Notes: generated by a model not told the origin, from the letters alone. Shown: positions 6,917-15,786, counted from the stretch's first letter. The stretch: DNA of 64,000 nt from Chryseobacterium pennae (GCF_003385515.1 NZ_QNVT01000012.1:62001-126000), one strand, 5' to 3'. A program made the numbers and translations.

Positions 6917-8524
6917 TTATTCCCAAGGCAATCTTATGTTAAGGTATGTATTAGCTCTTTGCTCCGGAGTCATACCAGCAGCCTGTTCTCGCACTTGTCT
7001 GTCTATTTCTCTAATTCTTGTTTTCCATTGGCTACCTAATGAAGAGTTTACCCTTGAATCTCCTAAACCTGTTATATTATCTCCATGCCCCCCAGCAATT
7101 TGATCAGGGTCATGTAATGCTGCTTTGTCACTCATGTAAGCATCTGTTCTTGCTTCAGCTTCATCATAGGATAATCCCTCATTTTCCATCAGGTCATCAA
7201 TCATTCCCTCTTTAAACTGTTCTCTATATCGTTGTTGGGCAGTACTACCCTCATGTGAACGACCATTTTCCAAGTATGCATCTCTATTATTAATAAAATC
7301 CTCAACTGTAAGACTATTCATTCCTGCTTCTTGTCCTTCAATTTGTCTTTGAAACTCCGCAGCATTGTGATCTGGATTTCGTCTGAAAGGTGGGTCTCCT
7401 GTTACTAATTCCATCCTCGTTGCTGCGTAGGCTGCAGCTGATTCTTCTTGTCTCGGTCCCTCTCCATCTACATTTTCAGCCCTAGTATTACCTTCTTCAT
7501 CTCCACGATTACCTTCAGCATCATCTGCCCGTCCTTCAGTGTCTCTTACAGGTTCCTTGGGTTCATTTTTTAACTTATTTTCTAAGTCTCGCTTACCTTG
7601 TCCAATTGGTGAAAACATCAAAGCCATTCCCACATAATCTTGCCAGCCAGCATGTTTTTGATTACCATTTTCATCCAACATTACCCCGCCTGTCATATCT
7701 GAATAAATGACATTTGCCGAATCCCATGCTCCGGTTTCCATAGCTACAGTTCCTTTTAAAAAATCCCAGCCACTAGCTTCACCAGTATTTCCGTATGTAG
7801 AAGCAACATTTTGTGCTCCCATAACACCTCGAAGGCCAAGCCCAAATACCTTAATACTTTCATAAGCGTTCACCAGAAAATTCTTGGGCATTGACTTAGC
7901 AAACTGCCATGCAGCCTGCCCAACACCTCTCATTCCTCCGCTGGCAAACGCACCGGCTCCACCGGCCACTGCTGCGCCTGCCATTCCTATTGCCGCTCCT
8001 GCCATCGCCCCCTCCATCAACTTTCCTAAATAATTTGCAAAGCCCAGTGCTACGGCCTGACTCCAGCTTTTTATTTCGGGTGCGAATTTTATAGTACCTC
8101 CAACAGGACAGGTCATTATATGATCCCCAGTAATTGTTTGAACACCTTGAACAATGTAGTCCTTTTTACTACCAACCCATTTTCTAGCCTTTGCCGCAAT
8201 CTGCCCACATAATAATGTACCTACTATAGCTCCCCATGCCGCACCGGCTAAACCAGCCAATGCGCCAAGAGCAATCAGAGCAGCACCACCAGTAGCAACT
8301 GTCATTGCCGCAATTACAACCACAGCAGCAGCTATGATAGCATAAATCAACATCAATCTAGTACAGCCAAAATCTATCCAGCTACTTGTAGCTGTATCTC
8401 TCACAGTAATGTATTTCTCGCCGGATATCTTCTTTACTGTCATCTGCGTGGACTGAAACTGTGCTGGAACAGCACCAGTATCACATTTCCAGAAATCTTT
8501 TTCAGTAATGATCTTATTTCCCAT
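6917..8524 (-). CDS. T6SS effector: glycine-zipper N-terminus with Ntox15-like DNase domain
   Basis: A 535-residue protein. The N-terminus is soluble and possibly PAAR-like (GDHIMTCPVGG near residue 133 is suggestive only). Two hydrophobic, Gly/Ala-rich stretches follow, at about 58-108 and 170-200, with many GxxxG-type spacings. A polar linker rich in D, E, G and N covers about 315-360. The last 135 residues fit the Ntox15 polymorphic toxin domain: HDPDQIAGG places an HxxD motif at His471/Asp474, followed by ITGLGDSRVNSSLGSQW. In Tde1 this domain is a nuclease, and glycine zippers help it cross the target membrane. The gene lies downstream of vgrG and next to a Tdi1-like immunity gene, so delivery on the VgrG spike is a fair inference. 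Confidence 0.8.
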   Translation of the reverse strand: MGNKIITEKDFWKCDTGAVPAQFQSTQMTVKKISGEKYITVRDTATSSWIDFGCTRLMLIYAIIAAAVVVIAAMTVATGGAALIALGALAGLAGAAWGAIVGTLLCGQIAAKARKWVGSKKDYIVQGVQTITGDHIMTCPVGGTIKFAPEIKSWSQAVALGFANYLGKLMEGAMAGAAIGMAGAAVAGGAGAFASGGMRGVGQAAWQFAKSMPKNFLVNAYESIKVFGLGLRGVMGAQNVASTYGNTGEASGWDFLKGTVAMETGAWDSANVIYSDMTGGVMLDENGNQKHAGWQDYVGMALMFSPIGQGKRDLENKLKNEPKEPVRDTEGRADDAEGNRGDEEGNTRAENVDGEGPRQEESAAAYAATRMELVTGDPPFRRNPDHNAAEFQRQIEGQEAGMNSLTVEDFINNRDAYLENGRSHEGSTAQQRYREQFKEGMIDDLMENEGLSYDEAEARTDAYMSDKAALHDPDQIAGGHGDNITGLGDSRVNSSLGSQWKTRIREIDRQVREQAAGMTPEQRANTYLNIRLPWE

Positions 8525-8525
8525 T

Positions 8526-8801
8526 TCACATCACTTTTTCTAAGATCCGTATTCTTTTGTTCCAAGCTAATCTAGTTCTCCTTCCATCAGTTACTAGCTG
8601 TATACTAAAATCAATTTTTCTTCTCCCTTCTAATTCCTTATTTTGTATTGGCTGATCTATCTGCAATCCAATGCTGTCACACAAAATGCCATTCTCTTTC
8701 CCTTTGGAATAAGATAAAATGAGCGTATGTCCCAAAAAAGAAAATAATTTGTTTCTTTCAATTAGCGTACTGGGTTTATCTAAGTTCTTAATCGTTTTCA
8801 T
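8526..8801 (-). CDS. Hypothetical protein in VgrG island
   Basis: A short protein of 91 residues from the ATG at 8801 (MKTIKNLDKP); the frame reaches three codons further to 8810. It is basic, with alternating hydrophobic strands and a positively charged C-terminus (AWNKRIRILEK). It ends one base before the effector start, suggesting translational coupling. There is no signal or known domain. By position it could be a small chaperone or adaptor that keeps the hydrophobic effector soluble, but the sequence does not prove this. Confidence 0.55.
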   Translation of the reverse strand: MKTIKNLDKPSTLIERNKLFSFLGHTLILSYSKGKENGILCDSIGLQIDQPIQNKELEGRRKIDFSIQLVTDGRRTRLAWNKRIRILEKVM

Positions 8802-8867
8802 ATTGTTCATTTATGCTATTATGATGTTCCTTTAATTACTGTTTTTCTAAAAGTAACTATGTGGTGT

Positions 8868-9743
8868 TTATCCTTTTTTTAGCTCGTTCTTCTGTTCGGA
8901 ATCACTGAGCATACTGTAATTAACAATATTGTATAACTTCTTTTCATCCACAATCTCTCGTTTACTGATCATAGCTTTTTCCAATTTTCCATTACTGAAA
9001 TCTAACTGGCGTGTCTCAGTTTGCTCAAGCTGTACATTAAGGTTCGTTATATTTATTTTATCTTCAAATTGCTTATATGCAGTGTTATAAAAACCACTTG
9101 TAAATGAGTCCTTAGGATTAAATCGTGTCACAACTCTAATTGATTCACTATGATTTGAAAGATATGCGGGCGTCTCTATTTTCATATTCCAGGTCATATT
9201 TGCTGTATTGAAAATATTCGTTCCCGAAATACTCTTACTGGCTGGAAGATTTATTCCAAATGTACTACCGAAGTAAACAGGAAAGAACTCATTTGCCTGT
9301 ACTGCGATCTTTATTTTCTCTGGATCTGTAAAAATATTATCATTGAGAATGATAGCCTGCTGTAAATCAGGGTTTCCCGCAATATGCTGGTCCATTTCAG
9401 ACTTGGTCTGTTTCCATTTTGAAAGAATAAGATCATAATTGAGAACTGAAATTACTTTTCCGCTTTGATCGAGGATCAAATGTAATTCATTATACATTCT
9501 TCCAAATATCTGGCTTACTACCGCTACCTCTTTTATCATAGGGCTATTAGTTTCCAACAGTTTATTATCCAGCTGAACTATTCTAACTTCAATGTGATTA
9601 TCTTCAATCTTCAGTACATGGAAATCAAACCGAAGTTGCACTTTAGATGTCACATATACATCAACACCATTAATCTCTGATTCAATCAAAAGAGTATACT
9701 GTTCATTAAAGGGTTCCCTTAAAAGAATTTGCTTTTCCTTCAT
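8868..9743 (-). CDS. Hypothetical protein between vgrG and the effector
   Basis: A 291-residue protein. The frame extends to 9800 inside vgrG, but the ATG at 9743 (MKEKQILLREPF) lies just after the vgrG stop and gives a cleaner start. It is rich in beta-strand patterns, with no signal peptide or membrane helix, and no recognised domain. Conserved-looking features include an acidic ITNLNVQLEQTETRQLDFSNGK stretch, of which only the LEQTETRQLDF core stands out. No DUF4123 or Eag-type adaptor gene is seen in this island, so this gene is a candidate adaptor that loads the effector onto VgrG; that is inference from context only. Confidence 0.65.
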   Translation of the reverse strand: MKEKQILLREPFNEQYTLLIESEINGVDVYVTSKVQLRFDFHVLKIEDNHIEVRIVQLDNKLLETNSPMIKEVAVVSQIFGRMYNELHLILDQSGKVISVLNYDLILSKWKQTKSEMDQHIAGNPDLQQAIILNDNIFTDPEKIKIAVQANEFFPVYFGSTFGINLPASKSISGTNIFNTANMTWNMKIETPAYLSNHSESIRVVTRFNPKDSFTSGFYNTAYKQFEDKINITNLNVQLEQTETRQLDFSNGKLEKAMISKREIVDEKKLYNIVNYSMLSDSEQKNELKKG

Positions 9744-9753
9744 TGTTTGGTTT

Positions 9754-11862
9754 TTAGTTAACGAATACATCTCCTCCGTCCATTTTAGTTTCGCCAGCAA
9801 TATGATTTTTAGGGGAATTTACAGTAATTGCTTTGCCTCCTTTAATTCCGACTCCATCAGTTCCACCAACTCCGACGACTTTACCATTTATTAGAATTGT
9901 TCCATCGGTATTCAGAGTTATAGTGCTTTTTCCTGTCTTAAAAGTGATTTTTTTATCACATTCTAAAGTGATGTTTCCACTTGCATCCATTTTAAGCATT
10001 GAATTGGCTCCACCACCATCTTTACCACCAACATTTATCACGTTTGTACTACCAGCGTTTACTGTATGGTTGGTATTTGCATTCGTTGTAGCATTTCCTG
10101 CACCATCAAAATTCATATTAGCGCCACCTTGATCTTTCAGATTCATGGAACCAGCGCCATTATCATATTTCAGCTCAGCACCACTGCGCCCACTAAAGCT
10201 CATCACATTATTTCCTTCACCACCACCTGCTCCAATACCACCATGATACATTCCGCCCATAACAAAAGGTCTGTCAGGATGAAGATGAACAAAGTTTACG
10301 ATCACTTGGTCCCCGACTTCAGGTATAGACATAAACCCTCTGTTTTTACCAACTTTTTCGCTACTTCCCGCATCTGGTGACATCACACGGATGAATTCGG
10401 TAGTATCCTGTCCACTTTGCCAGTCAAGCTGAACCTGTACACGACCCTGATTTTGGGGATCCGTATTAGAAATTACCTTCCCAAATTGTGGCTCTGCAAC
10501 TGGAATAGTGAATTCCGGTCTAGGTATGTAGCCCGTATCAGAAGCTATTGCCTGAAATGATCCATCATAATATCCTCTCGCATCTACTTCATGGGTGACT
10601 TCGATCAGCCATAATTTGGTAAAATATGATGTATCACTAGAATCGGTCTTCCTCATTTCAATGTCAGCAATACAACCGGGATATAGAAATGGTACGGTAG
10701 TGTTCCCCTCAGTAACAAAAACTTCCGAAGCTTTGCTACCAGCCGTTCCTTTTTGAGAAGCATCAATATCCATAAAAGATGATGCTCTTATCGGAGCAAC
10801 GCGTAAGGATGGTGTCTGAAATGTTCTTTCAGAAATCTCGTAAGCACGTTTTGCTATATCAGAAGTGTGAGTGATTTTTGAATCACCACCTTTAAATTTC
10901 TCGTTTTTACTACTGTTATAGCCATAAAACGAAGGTTTGATATGCTGGGCCTTCATCTTAACCTTGATATCGGTCAGATTACTACCATAGGTTAACTTCA
11001 CAGGCTTCTCCTGTGGTGGTAACTGTCCAAAATGCAATACTTCTCCATCATAGAAAAATTGTTCGCCATACGCTTCTGCCATTCTCGCCAGATAATTGTA
11101 ATGGGTTTCTTCATATTGAGAACTGTAAGGTACGTTGCCTTGCTTTGCATCCACTCTAAAATCAAATTTGCCTTGTCCTAATCCCTGCTGAATCACCTCC
11201 GTAGCAATGCTATTAAGACTCATCGGTTGGGCTCCACCAAAACTTTGAATATGTGGTGCCGCATCTAATAAAATCGTTGGACTGAAGCCTGATAATACCA
11301 GATTGCCAAGACTCCCTTTTTCTTGGCTAAATCCAACTTCTGTAATTACTCCCACAAAGTTTCGTTCGGGTCCTTCTTCAATATCCTTATATTTGAATAC
11401 TATCGTAATCCTTTTTCCAAGAAGGTTCTGAGCTTCCTCAAGATTATGATTCTCTGGATTGCCAAGGGTATCATGAGCTAGAATAAGCTCAAATTCATGA
11501 TGTTTGGTCGCACTTTGCGTTAATTTAAAATGCTTGAAATATTTAATTTGTTTTCCTTCAACATGGATGTCGAGGCGCACTACACGATTAATTCCAGCAA
11601 TAGCATTTTCTGGAATTGCCTGTGCATTGAAAATCTTAGATGTGGGTTGCTGTGCCCAGATCTTATTCTGCATTACGGTGGGAGCCGTAGGAATTAAAGG
11701 CTGGTTCATAAAACTCTGAGCCATGCTAGCTGCCGTTTTTACGTTTGAAAGCGTTTTATTGGAAAGCGGAATATTCGTCGCTGCCTCCTGAATGTTTTTG
11801 GCTATATCTCCTTTTAATGAATCTCCTCCTTTCTTGGGAAAATTCTTATCATCTTGAAACAT
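9754..11862 (-). CDS. vgrG: Type VI secretion tip protein VgrG
   Basis: A 702-residue spike protein. After a variable N-terminus of about 85 residues comes the gp27-like region (VVRLDIHVEG, then the LLGKRITIVFKYKD barrel strands and FDGE-type segments). Next is the gp5-like OB fold (GKVISNTDPQNQGRVQVQLDW, then GDQVIVNFVHLHPDRPFVMG). The chain ends in a Gly/Asn/Thr-rich needle of repeated beta strands (NMNFDGAGN, STITLNTDGTILING) and a glycine-rich tip. VgrG caps the Hcp tube and carries effectors. No other T6SS structural gene is present, so this is an orphan vgrG island that would depend on a T6SS (subtype iii in this phylum) encoded elsewhere. Confidence 0.93.
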   Translation of the reverse strand: MFQDDKNFPKKGGDSLKGDIAKNIQEAATNIPLSNKTLSNVKTAASMAQSFMNQPLIPTAPTVMQNKIWAQQPTSKIFNAQAIPENAIAGINRVVRLDIHVEGKQIKYFKHFKLTQSATKHHEFELILAHDTLGNPENHNLEEAQNLLGKRITIVFKYKDIEEGPERNFVGVITEVGFSQEKGSLGNLVLSGFSPTILLDAAPHIQSFGGAQPMSLNSIATEVIQQGLGQGKFDFRVDAKQGNVPYSSQYEETHYNYLARMAEAYGEQFFYDGEVLHFGQLPPQEKPVKLTYGSNLTDIKVKMKAQHIKPSFYGYNSSKNEKFKGGDSKITHTSDIAKRAYEISERTFQTPSLRVAPIRASSFMDIDASQKGTAGSKASEVFVTEGNTTVPFLYPGCIADIEMRKTDSSDTSYFTKLWLIEVTHEVDARGYYDGSFQAIASDTGYIPRPEFTIPVAEPQFGKVISNTDPQNQGRVQVQLDWQSGQDTTEFIRVMSPDAGSSEKVGKNRGFMSIPEVGDQVIVNFVHLHPDRPFVMGGMYHGGIGAGGGEGNNVMSFSGRSGAELKYDNGAGSMNLKDQGGANMNFDGAGNATTNANTNHTVNAGSTNVINVGGKDGGGANSMLKMDASGNITLECDKKITFKTGKSTITLNTDGTILINGKVVGVGGTDGVGIKGGKAITVNSPKNHIAGETKMDGGDVFVN

Positions 11863-12447
11863 GACATAATTTTTTTCGGTTGTGTTGATTACAGATTGGA
11901 ACCAAGTCCAAATAAGATGAGACTATTAAGGTCAACTCACAGCTGGTAAATCATGGTCTCCGCAGGATATTTACTTTCGTAGCTGGTTTGAAAAATGTCG
12001 GAGTGAATTTAGTTGGGAACTAAAACTCTTTCTAACTACTTACAATAAGTACTATTTTAGATTGTTCGGCTTTAATTTTCATAAGTTTTTTTATTGATTT
12101 AGTATTGCAATATATCACGTCTAAATTTCACCTACAAATGAATTAGGCATTATTTTAAAAAGTGTCGTAGTTCTACGACTTTTGCATTTGGGTTAATGTA
12201 TAAATTTATCTTTTATCTTCCTTACGGGTTTCCGTAAATCATAAAAAAATAACGCCAGACACTAGATTAGCTAGTTATCTGGCGACCACATTCAATTTTG
12301 CAATATGAAAATTAACCTAACCTTCTCCCTTTGGTTTTATATTGTAATAAAATTACTTTATCTAAAAATCTGGATCATCAGGGAAATCCCCATTTCTTCA
12401 TCAGGGATTTTACGGAGAAAGTTTCAGTAAATTGTCTACTCACTATC
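11863..12447. other. Intergenic region between divergently oriented blocks
   Basis: 585 bases without a convincing gene. It holds two strong hairpins. The first, GTCGTAG/CTACGAC (12164-12170/12173-12179), is extended by AAAAG/CTTTT-type flanks. The second is the terminator at 12243-12284. A promoter for vgrG must lie near its right end, but I see no clear -7 element. The 12300-12447 part has short open frames on the - strand, none of which I can support. Confidence 0.5.
12243..12284 (-). terminator. Terminator of the AraC/TPR regulator gene
   Basis: CGCCAGA (12253-12259) pairs with TCTGGCG (12278-12284), with an inner ACTAG/CTAGT pair (12261-12265/12271-12275). Read on the - strand, the hairpin is followed by a T-rich run, as expected for rho-independent termination after the gene ending at 12448. 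Confidence 0.7.
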
Positions 12448-14145
12448 CTACTGTAAATCTTCAAGCTTTTTTTTTATATAATCAACAGGTCGAATTCCAT
12501 TGATCTCATGGAATAAATTGGAAAAATTAGTTCGAGATGCTATTCCACATTCTTCAGCTAAAGCCTCCATTGAATATCTTAAATACTTTGGATCAGTGTT
12601 GAGCTTGTCCGTAATATAATTGATTCTAAGCTCACTTACATAACGGTTAAAACTAGCTCCTTTATACTCATTAATAACATAGGAAAGATTAGTTGGACTT
12701 GTTTGAAATTTCTCAGCCACTTTTTGGACAATTACGCCACTTTGCAAAAAATCGCGGTTATTTTCAAACTCCTCCAGCTTTTGTAAAATATCATTCACTA
12801 TCTTTGTTTGAATCTCTAATTTATTGATTTGTCGGATTCTAAATGTACTGCTTTGAATCTCCTCCTCAATTACTTCCCCAGATTTATTTTCTGATAGCAC
12901 ACTGACGCTCCTTTCTTTTGATTTAATTTTCACATTATATACTCCAACAATAATCAACAAAAGTGAGAGCACTGTAACTAATATGGCTCCATAGAGTCCA
13001 TTTCTTTCCAGCATGGACTTCTCCTTCAGTAATTTCTTGGAATCATAATTCTGGTGTATGTTGGACGATAGATAAATAAAATCTTCCTCAAGCCTTTTAT
13101 CCAATTTTAGTAGCTGTTTAGTATAGTACAATGTTCTTTCGGTATTATTCAATTTGCCATAATGGGTTATCAAAGTTTCATAAACATTACGAACTTCAGG
13201 AAGTAAGAAATTTTGTTTATTGAAAATAGAATCGACTTTATTGAAACTGTAAATGGCATTTTCTATATGACCAAGTTCAAGCTGTGAGTTTCCCAAATAA
13301 GAATACACAGCTGCTGCCCAGCCAAAATCATTAACATTTTTCAATTCTGGTAATGATGCACTTAAAGAACTGATGGCCTCTTTATAGTTCTTATTAATAT
13401 AGTTATTTATTCCTTTTTCTTTAAGGAATGAACTATATTCCAACTTGTAATCGGGGTTTTTATATGTAGCGGAAATTCCAATGGCAATCACTGAATCAGC
13501 AACCTTATAGTTTTTTAGATGCCTATAACATATAGCCAACTGATGAAGACTATTGTAATAGCCCATCAAATTATTATACATTAAATTTGGATGCATATCT
13601 TTCTCAATCTCTCGTTCAAAAAAAGCAGTTGTTTCCTTAAATCCTTTTAATGATTCTTCATGATATCCGATATAACTTCTTACAACAGCAATCCAGTATT
13701 TTATCTTATTTCGCGCGTATGGATCCTTACTGTGACAGCTTTTATCGTTAGCTTTTAGAAATTCTGTCAGTGCCAGCCTGTATTTTTTGAAATTATAAAA
13801 ATATACTATCCCTTTACTCATGTAAGCTTTGGCAAGCACCTTATCATCATTCAACTTATGCGCGGCATAAATGGTACTGTCTGCATATTTTAACTTAATA
13901 GTAGGATTAGGTGAATAAAAAAGGGCATCATTATAGCCTTGCTGTAGTTGTAAATAGTTTTTCTCAGCTTTAGCCTTTCTGATAACTTTTGCGATTAGTG
14001 GCAAGGCTGTGGAATCATTTTCAGCTCGATTTACATAATGCCGTTGGATGAGATAATAACCACTCAATTTCTCCTTCTGTGCAAAAATAAATTCGGACAG
14101 AAAAAGTAATATGATGAACAAATAGTGATTAGGTATATGTTTCAT
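12448..14145 (-). CDS. TPR-containing AraC-type membrane regulator
   Basis: A 565-residue hybrid. From ATG 14145 (a TTG two codons earlier is less likely) it has a signal-like N-terminus (MKHIPNHYLF, then a hydrophobic run ending FAQ). A region of tetratricopeptide-like helices follows, to about 370, then one transmembrane helix (GAILVTVLSLLLIIVGVY). The C-terminal AraC/XylS helix-turn-helix region covers the last 110 residues (VAEKFQTSPTNLSYVINEYKG, and LAEECGIASRTNFSNLFHE as the second helix-turn-helix). Such proteins sense outside the cytoplasm through the TPR domain and bind DNA through the tail. It diverges from the lipoprotein/MauE/DUF6520 genes across a region with 20-bp repeats that may be its operators. 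Confidence 0.85.
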   Translation of the reverse strand: MKHIPNHYLFIILLFLSEFIFAQKEKLSGYYLIQRHYVNRAENDSTALPLIAKVIRKAKAEKNYLQLQQGYNDALFYSPNPTIKLKYADSTIYAAHKLNDDKVLAKAYMSKGIVYFYNFKKYRLALTEFLKANDKSCHSKDPYARNKIKYWIAVVRSYIGYHEESLKGFKETTAFFEREIEKDMHPNLMYNNLMGYYNSLHQLAICYRHLKNYKVADSVIAIGISATYKNPDYKLEYSSFLKEKGINNYINKNYKEAISSLSASLPELKNVNDFGWAAAVYSYLGNSQLELGHIENAIYSFNKVDSIFNKQNFLLPEVRNVYETLITHYGKLNNTERTLYYTKQLLKLDKRLEEDFIYLSSNIHQNYDSKKLLKEKSMLERNGLYGAILVTVLSLLLIIVGVYNVKIKSKERSVSVLSENKSGEVIEEEIQSSTFRIRQINKLEIQTKIVNDILQKLEEFENNRDFLQSGVIVQKVAEKFQTSPTNLSYVINEYKGASFNRYVSELRINYITDKLNTDPKYLRYSMEALAEECGIASRTNFSNLFHEINGIRPVDYIKKKLEDLQ

Positions 14146-14281
14146 GGTCAAGTTTAATATAAAATTATGAAAATTTTACTAATACAACATTTTTATGCAA
14201 CCATAATCACAGATTTATTAAAATAAATTACAATAATCTCATTTACAATAAATTAAAAACATAAATATTCCCCAAAAACAT

Positions 14282-14321
14282 ATGTTCGTGAAAATTAGCA
14301 CATGTTCGTAAAATCTAGCAC
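14282..14321 (+). repeat. Two tandem 20-bp repeats (ATGTTCGTrAAAwyTAGCAC)
   Basis: The copies at 14282-14301 and 14302-14321 abut head to tail and differ at only three positions. A shorter TAGCACC-containing relative lies at 14429-14437. A further full copy is at 14771-14790. The copies lie upstream of the small lipoprotein gene and downstream of the divergent AraC-type gene. They could be operator sites, or remnants of the multiply repeated ends found in IS21-type elements; no transposase is present. The rest of 14146-14525 is very AT-rich and shows no gene. Confidence 0.75.
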
Positions 14322-14525
14322 AGGCCATAAAATTCGAACTATTTTGAAAAATTTTTGGAAACAGTAGATTATTTTTTTTCAGTCACTTAACTAAATAAAA
14401 TAAATCAAATGATACCCTTCAACGGAGATCTAGCACCGCATTTTGTTTTGTGGTTGGCAAAAGACTGATACTTTGGTCACAGAATTCTAATAATCTCGGC
14501 CGAGATAATCCAAAAATTTATTACT

Positions 14526-14765
14526 ATGAAAAAAACGATTATCTCAATCACATTGATGTTATTGGCATTTGCGAGTATATATTCTTGCAGAATTGATGAC
14601 ATGGATCAGCAGACAGAAAACCAAATTACTCTGGTTAAAAACCAAGAGAAAAGAAACTATTTAAGATCAAATAAGGACAGTGTACAAACGTCACAAAATC
14701 ATGATTTCAATGAGAATGAAAGTACAGTATTAGACCCACCACCGAAAGATAGGGATCACTGGTAA
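14526..14765 (+). CDS. Small predicted lipoprotein
   Basis: A 79-residue protein with a type II signal peptide: basic start MKKTI, hydrophobic core, and lipobox IYSC with the modified cysteine at about residue 21. The mature part is polar and ends in the tail DPPPKDRDHW. I recognise this as typical of small lipoproteins in Flavobacteriia and Sphingobacteriia, whose function is unknown. It lies between the 20-bp repeats and precedes the MauE-like gene. It is probably anchored to the inner or outer membrane facing the periplasm. Confidence 0.7.
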   Translation: MKKTIISITLMLLAFASIYSCRIDDMDQQTENQITLVKNQEKRNYLRSNKDSVQTSQNHDFNENESTVLDPPPKDRDHW

Positions 14766-14770
14766 TGGGC

Positions 14771-14790
14771 ATGTTCGTAAAAACTAGCAC
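14771..14790 (+). repeat. Third copy of the 20-bp repeat
   Basis: ATGTTCGTAAAAACTAGCAC matches the copies at 14282-14321. A partial relative, CTAATTAGCACC, follows at 14802-14813. It lies directly after the lipoprotein stop and upstream of the MauE-like gene, in the same orientation as the other copies. Confidence 0.7.
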
Positions 14791-14826
14791 CGTACCAAAT
14801 CGCTAATTAGCACCACAAGTTCTTGT

Positions 14827-14854
14827 TTTGCATGATTTTACCACTTTAAATTTG
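14827..14854 (+). promoter_or_regulatory. Probable promoter of the MauE-like gene
   Basis: TAAATTTG at 14847-14854 is a perfect TAnnTTTG -7 element, with TTTG at 14827-14830 as a possible -33 box at slightly short spacing. It lies just after the third 20-bp repeat and about 75 bases before ATG 14929. Confidence 0.45.
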
Positions 14855-14928
14855 GTCAAATCAAAAATCCGATAGAGCCTTCCAACGGATTGCAGTGAAA
14901 CTTATTCCATGAACCAAAAAATCATATT

Positions 14929-15378
14929 ATGCGAATTAAAAACATCATATCTGAAATAGTGGTATTTATTCTCATTCTCACATGGGTATATACATTTGCT
15001 AGTAAAGTCTTCGATTTTGAAACATTTGGAAGGCAGATCAGGGGTGCATATTTACTATCATCAGGCGGTAATCTCCTACCCTACATTTTGCAACTGGTAC
15101 ACGCTGGAATTATTCTGATGCTATTAAACAAAAGCTGGAGAAGACTTGGATTAATTACATCTATGGTAGTTCTGGTTCTTTACACTGGATACCTAATATA
15201 TGTTCTAAAGTTTGCACCTAGCATTCCCTGCTCATGTATCGCATTGTTTAACTGGATGAACTGGAATGATCAGCTGTACTTCAACCTCATCATTCTTGCT
15301 ATCAATATCATTGGTCTGGTCATGTTTTCCTTAAAGCACCCTCCACACAGCACTCATATCAGACCACTTTCAAATTAA
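14929..15378 (+). CDS. MauE/DoxX-like redox-associated membrane protein
   Basis: A 149-residue integral membrane protein with four predicted helices. It begins with a hydrophobic segment followed by FASKVFDFETF, the hallmark start of MauE/DoxX-like proteins in this phylum. The loop IPCSCIALFNWMNWN (near residues 98-112) carries the conserved Cys-Ser-Cys motif thought to handle disulfides. It is followed by a DUF6520-like gene, and the homologous N-terminal domain at 47974-49548 also neighbours such a gene. By family analogy it may support thiol chemistry of exported proteins; the substrate is unknown. Confidence 0.82.
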   Translation: MRIKNIISEIVVFILILTWVYTFASKVFDFETFGRQIRGAYLLSSGGNLLPYILQLVHAGIILMLLNKSWRRLGLITSMVVLVLYTGYLIYVLKFAPSIPCSCIALFNWMNWNDQLYFNLIILAINIIGLVMFSLKHPPHSTHIRPLSN

Positions 15379-15479
15379 AACTAAAATTTACAAAAACGGG
15401 GGAAGCCGAAAACCTGAATTCCAGAGTAGGCAAAAAACTAAAAGTTTATGCTTTTTGATTTATAAAAGCAACCAACATC

Positions 15480-15737
15480 ATGAAAAATTTACGATTAACA
15501 TTAGGAGTTGCAGCAATTGCAATTGGTTCATTCGCAGCATTTTCTTTTGCTCCAACAAAAGTAGATTCAAAGGTAACGACACAGATTCGTTATTTAAACA
15601 ATGACGGTTCAATGGGGGGAGTTTATGATCCTGCCCTACATCCTTGCGAAGGTGCGGCGCCGCTTTGCGCACAGGAGTACAATATTGAAACGCAACAACC
15701 TACAGGTAACAATAAGAAATTTGGGGTTAGACAGTAG
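15480..15737 (+). CDS. DUF6520-like small exported protein
   Basis: An 85-residue protein with an N-terminal signal-like helix (LTLGVAAIAIGSFAAFSF) and a short polar mature part with two cysteines (HPCEGAAPLCAQ), matching the DUF6520 pattern of small Bacteroidota proteins. It lies about 100 bases after the MauE-like gene. A relative with four mature cysteines lies at 47705-47947, next to the other MauE-like gene. Function unknown. The cysteines together with a CSC membrane partner suggest an oxidised exported peptide. A terminator follows. Confidence 0.75.
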   Translation: MKNLRLTLGVAAIAIGSFAAFSFAPTKVDSKVTTQIRYLNNDGSMGGVYDPALHPCEGAAPLCAQEYNIETQQPTGNNKKFGVRQ

Positions 15738-15761
15738 GAATAATAAAATTTGAAACTGAAA

Positions 15762-15786
15762 AAAGGTATCCCTCAGGGATACCTTT
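15762..15786 (+). terminator. Bidirectional terminator
   Basis: AAAGGTATCCCT at 15762-15773 is followed by its exact complement AGGGATACCTTT at 15775-15786. It lies between the convergent DUF6520-like and TlpA-like genes, with an A-run on one side and T-rich bases on the other. Confidence 0.8.

Noticed and set aside
9744-9800. N-terminal extension of the 8868 gene into vgrG
   Set aside because: It overlaps the vgrG 3' end by 47 bases; the ATG at 9743 follows the vgrG stop directly.
9833-10380. Open frames antisense to vgrG
   Set aside because: They lie opposite a long, clearly coding gene and show the proline/serine/isoleucine bias of antisense shadows.
12300-12447. Possible tiny lipoprotein-like peptide on the - strand
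   Set aside because: Short acidic peptide fragments can be read in several frames, but no frame has a signal, a start and a continuous product.
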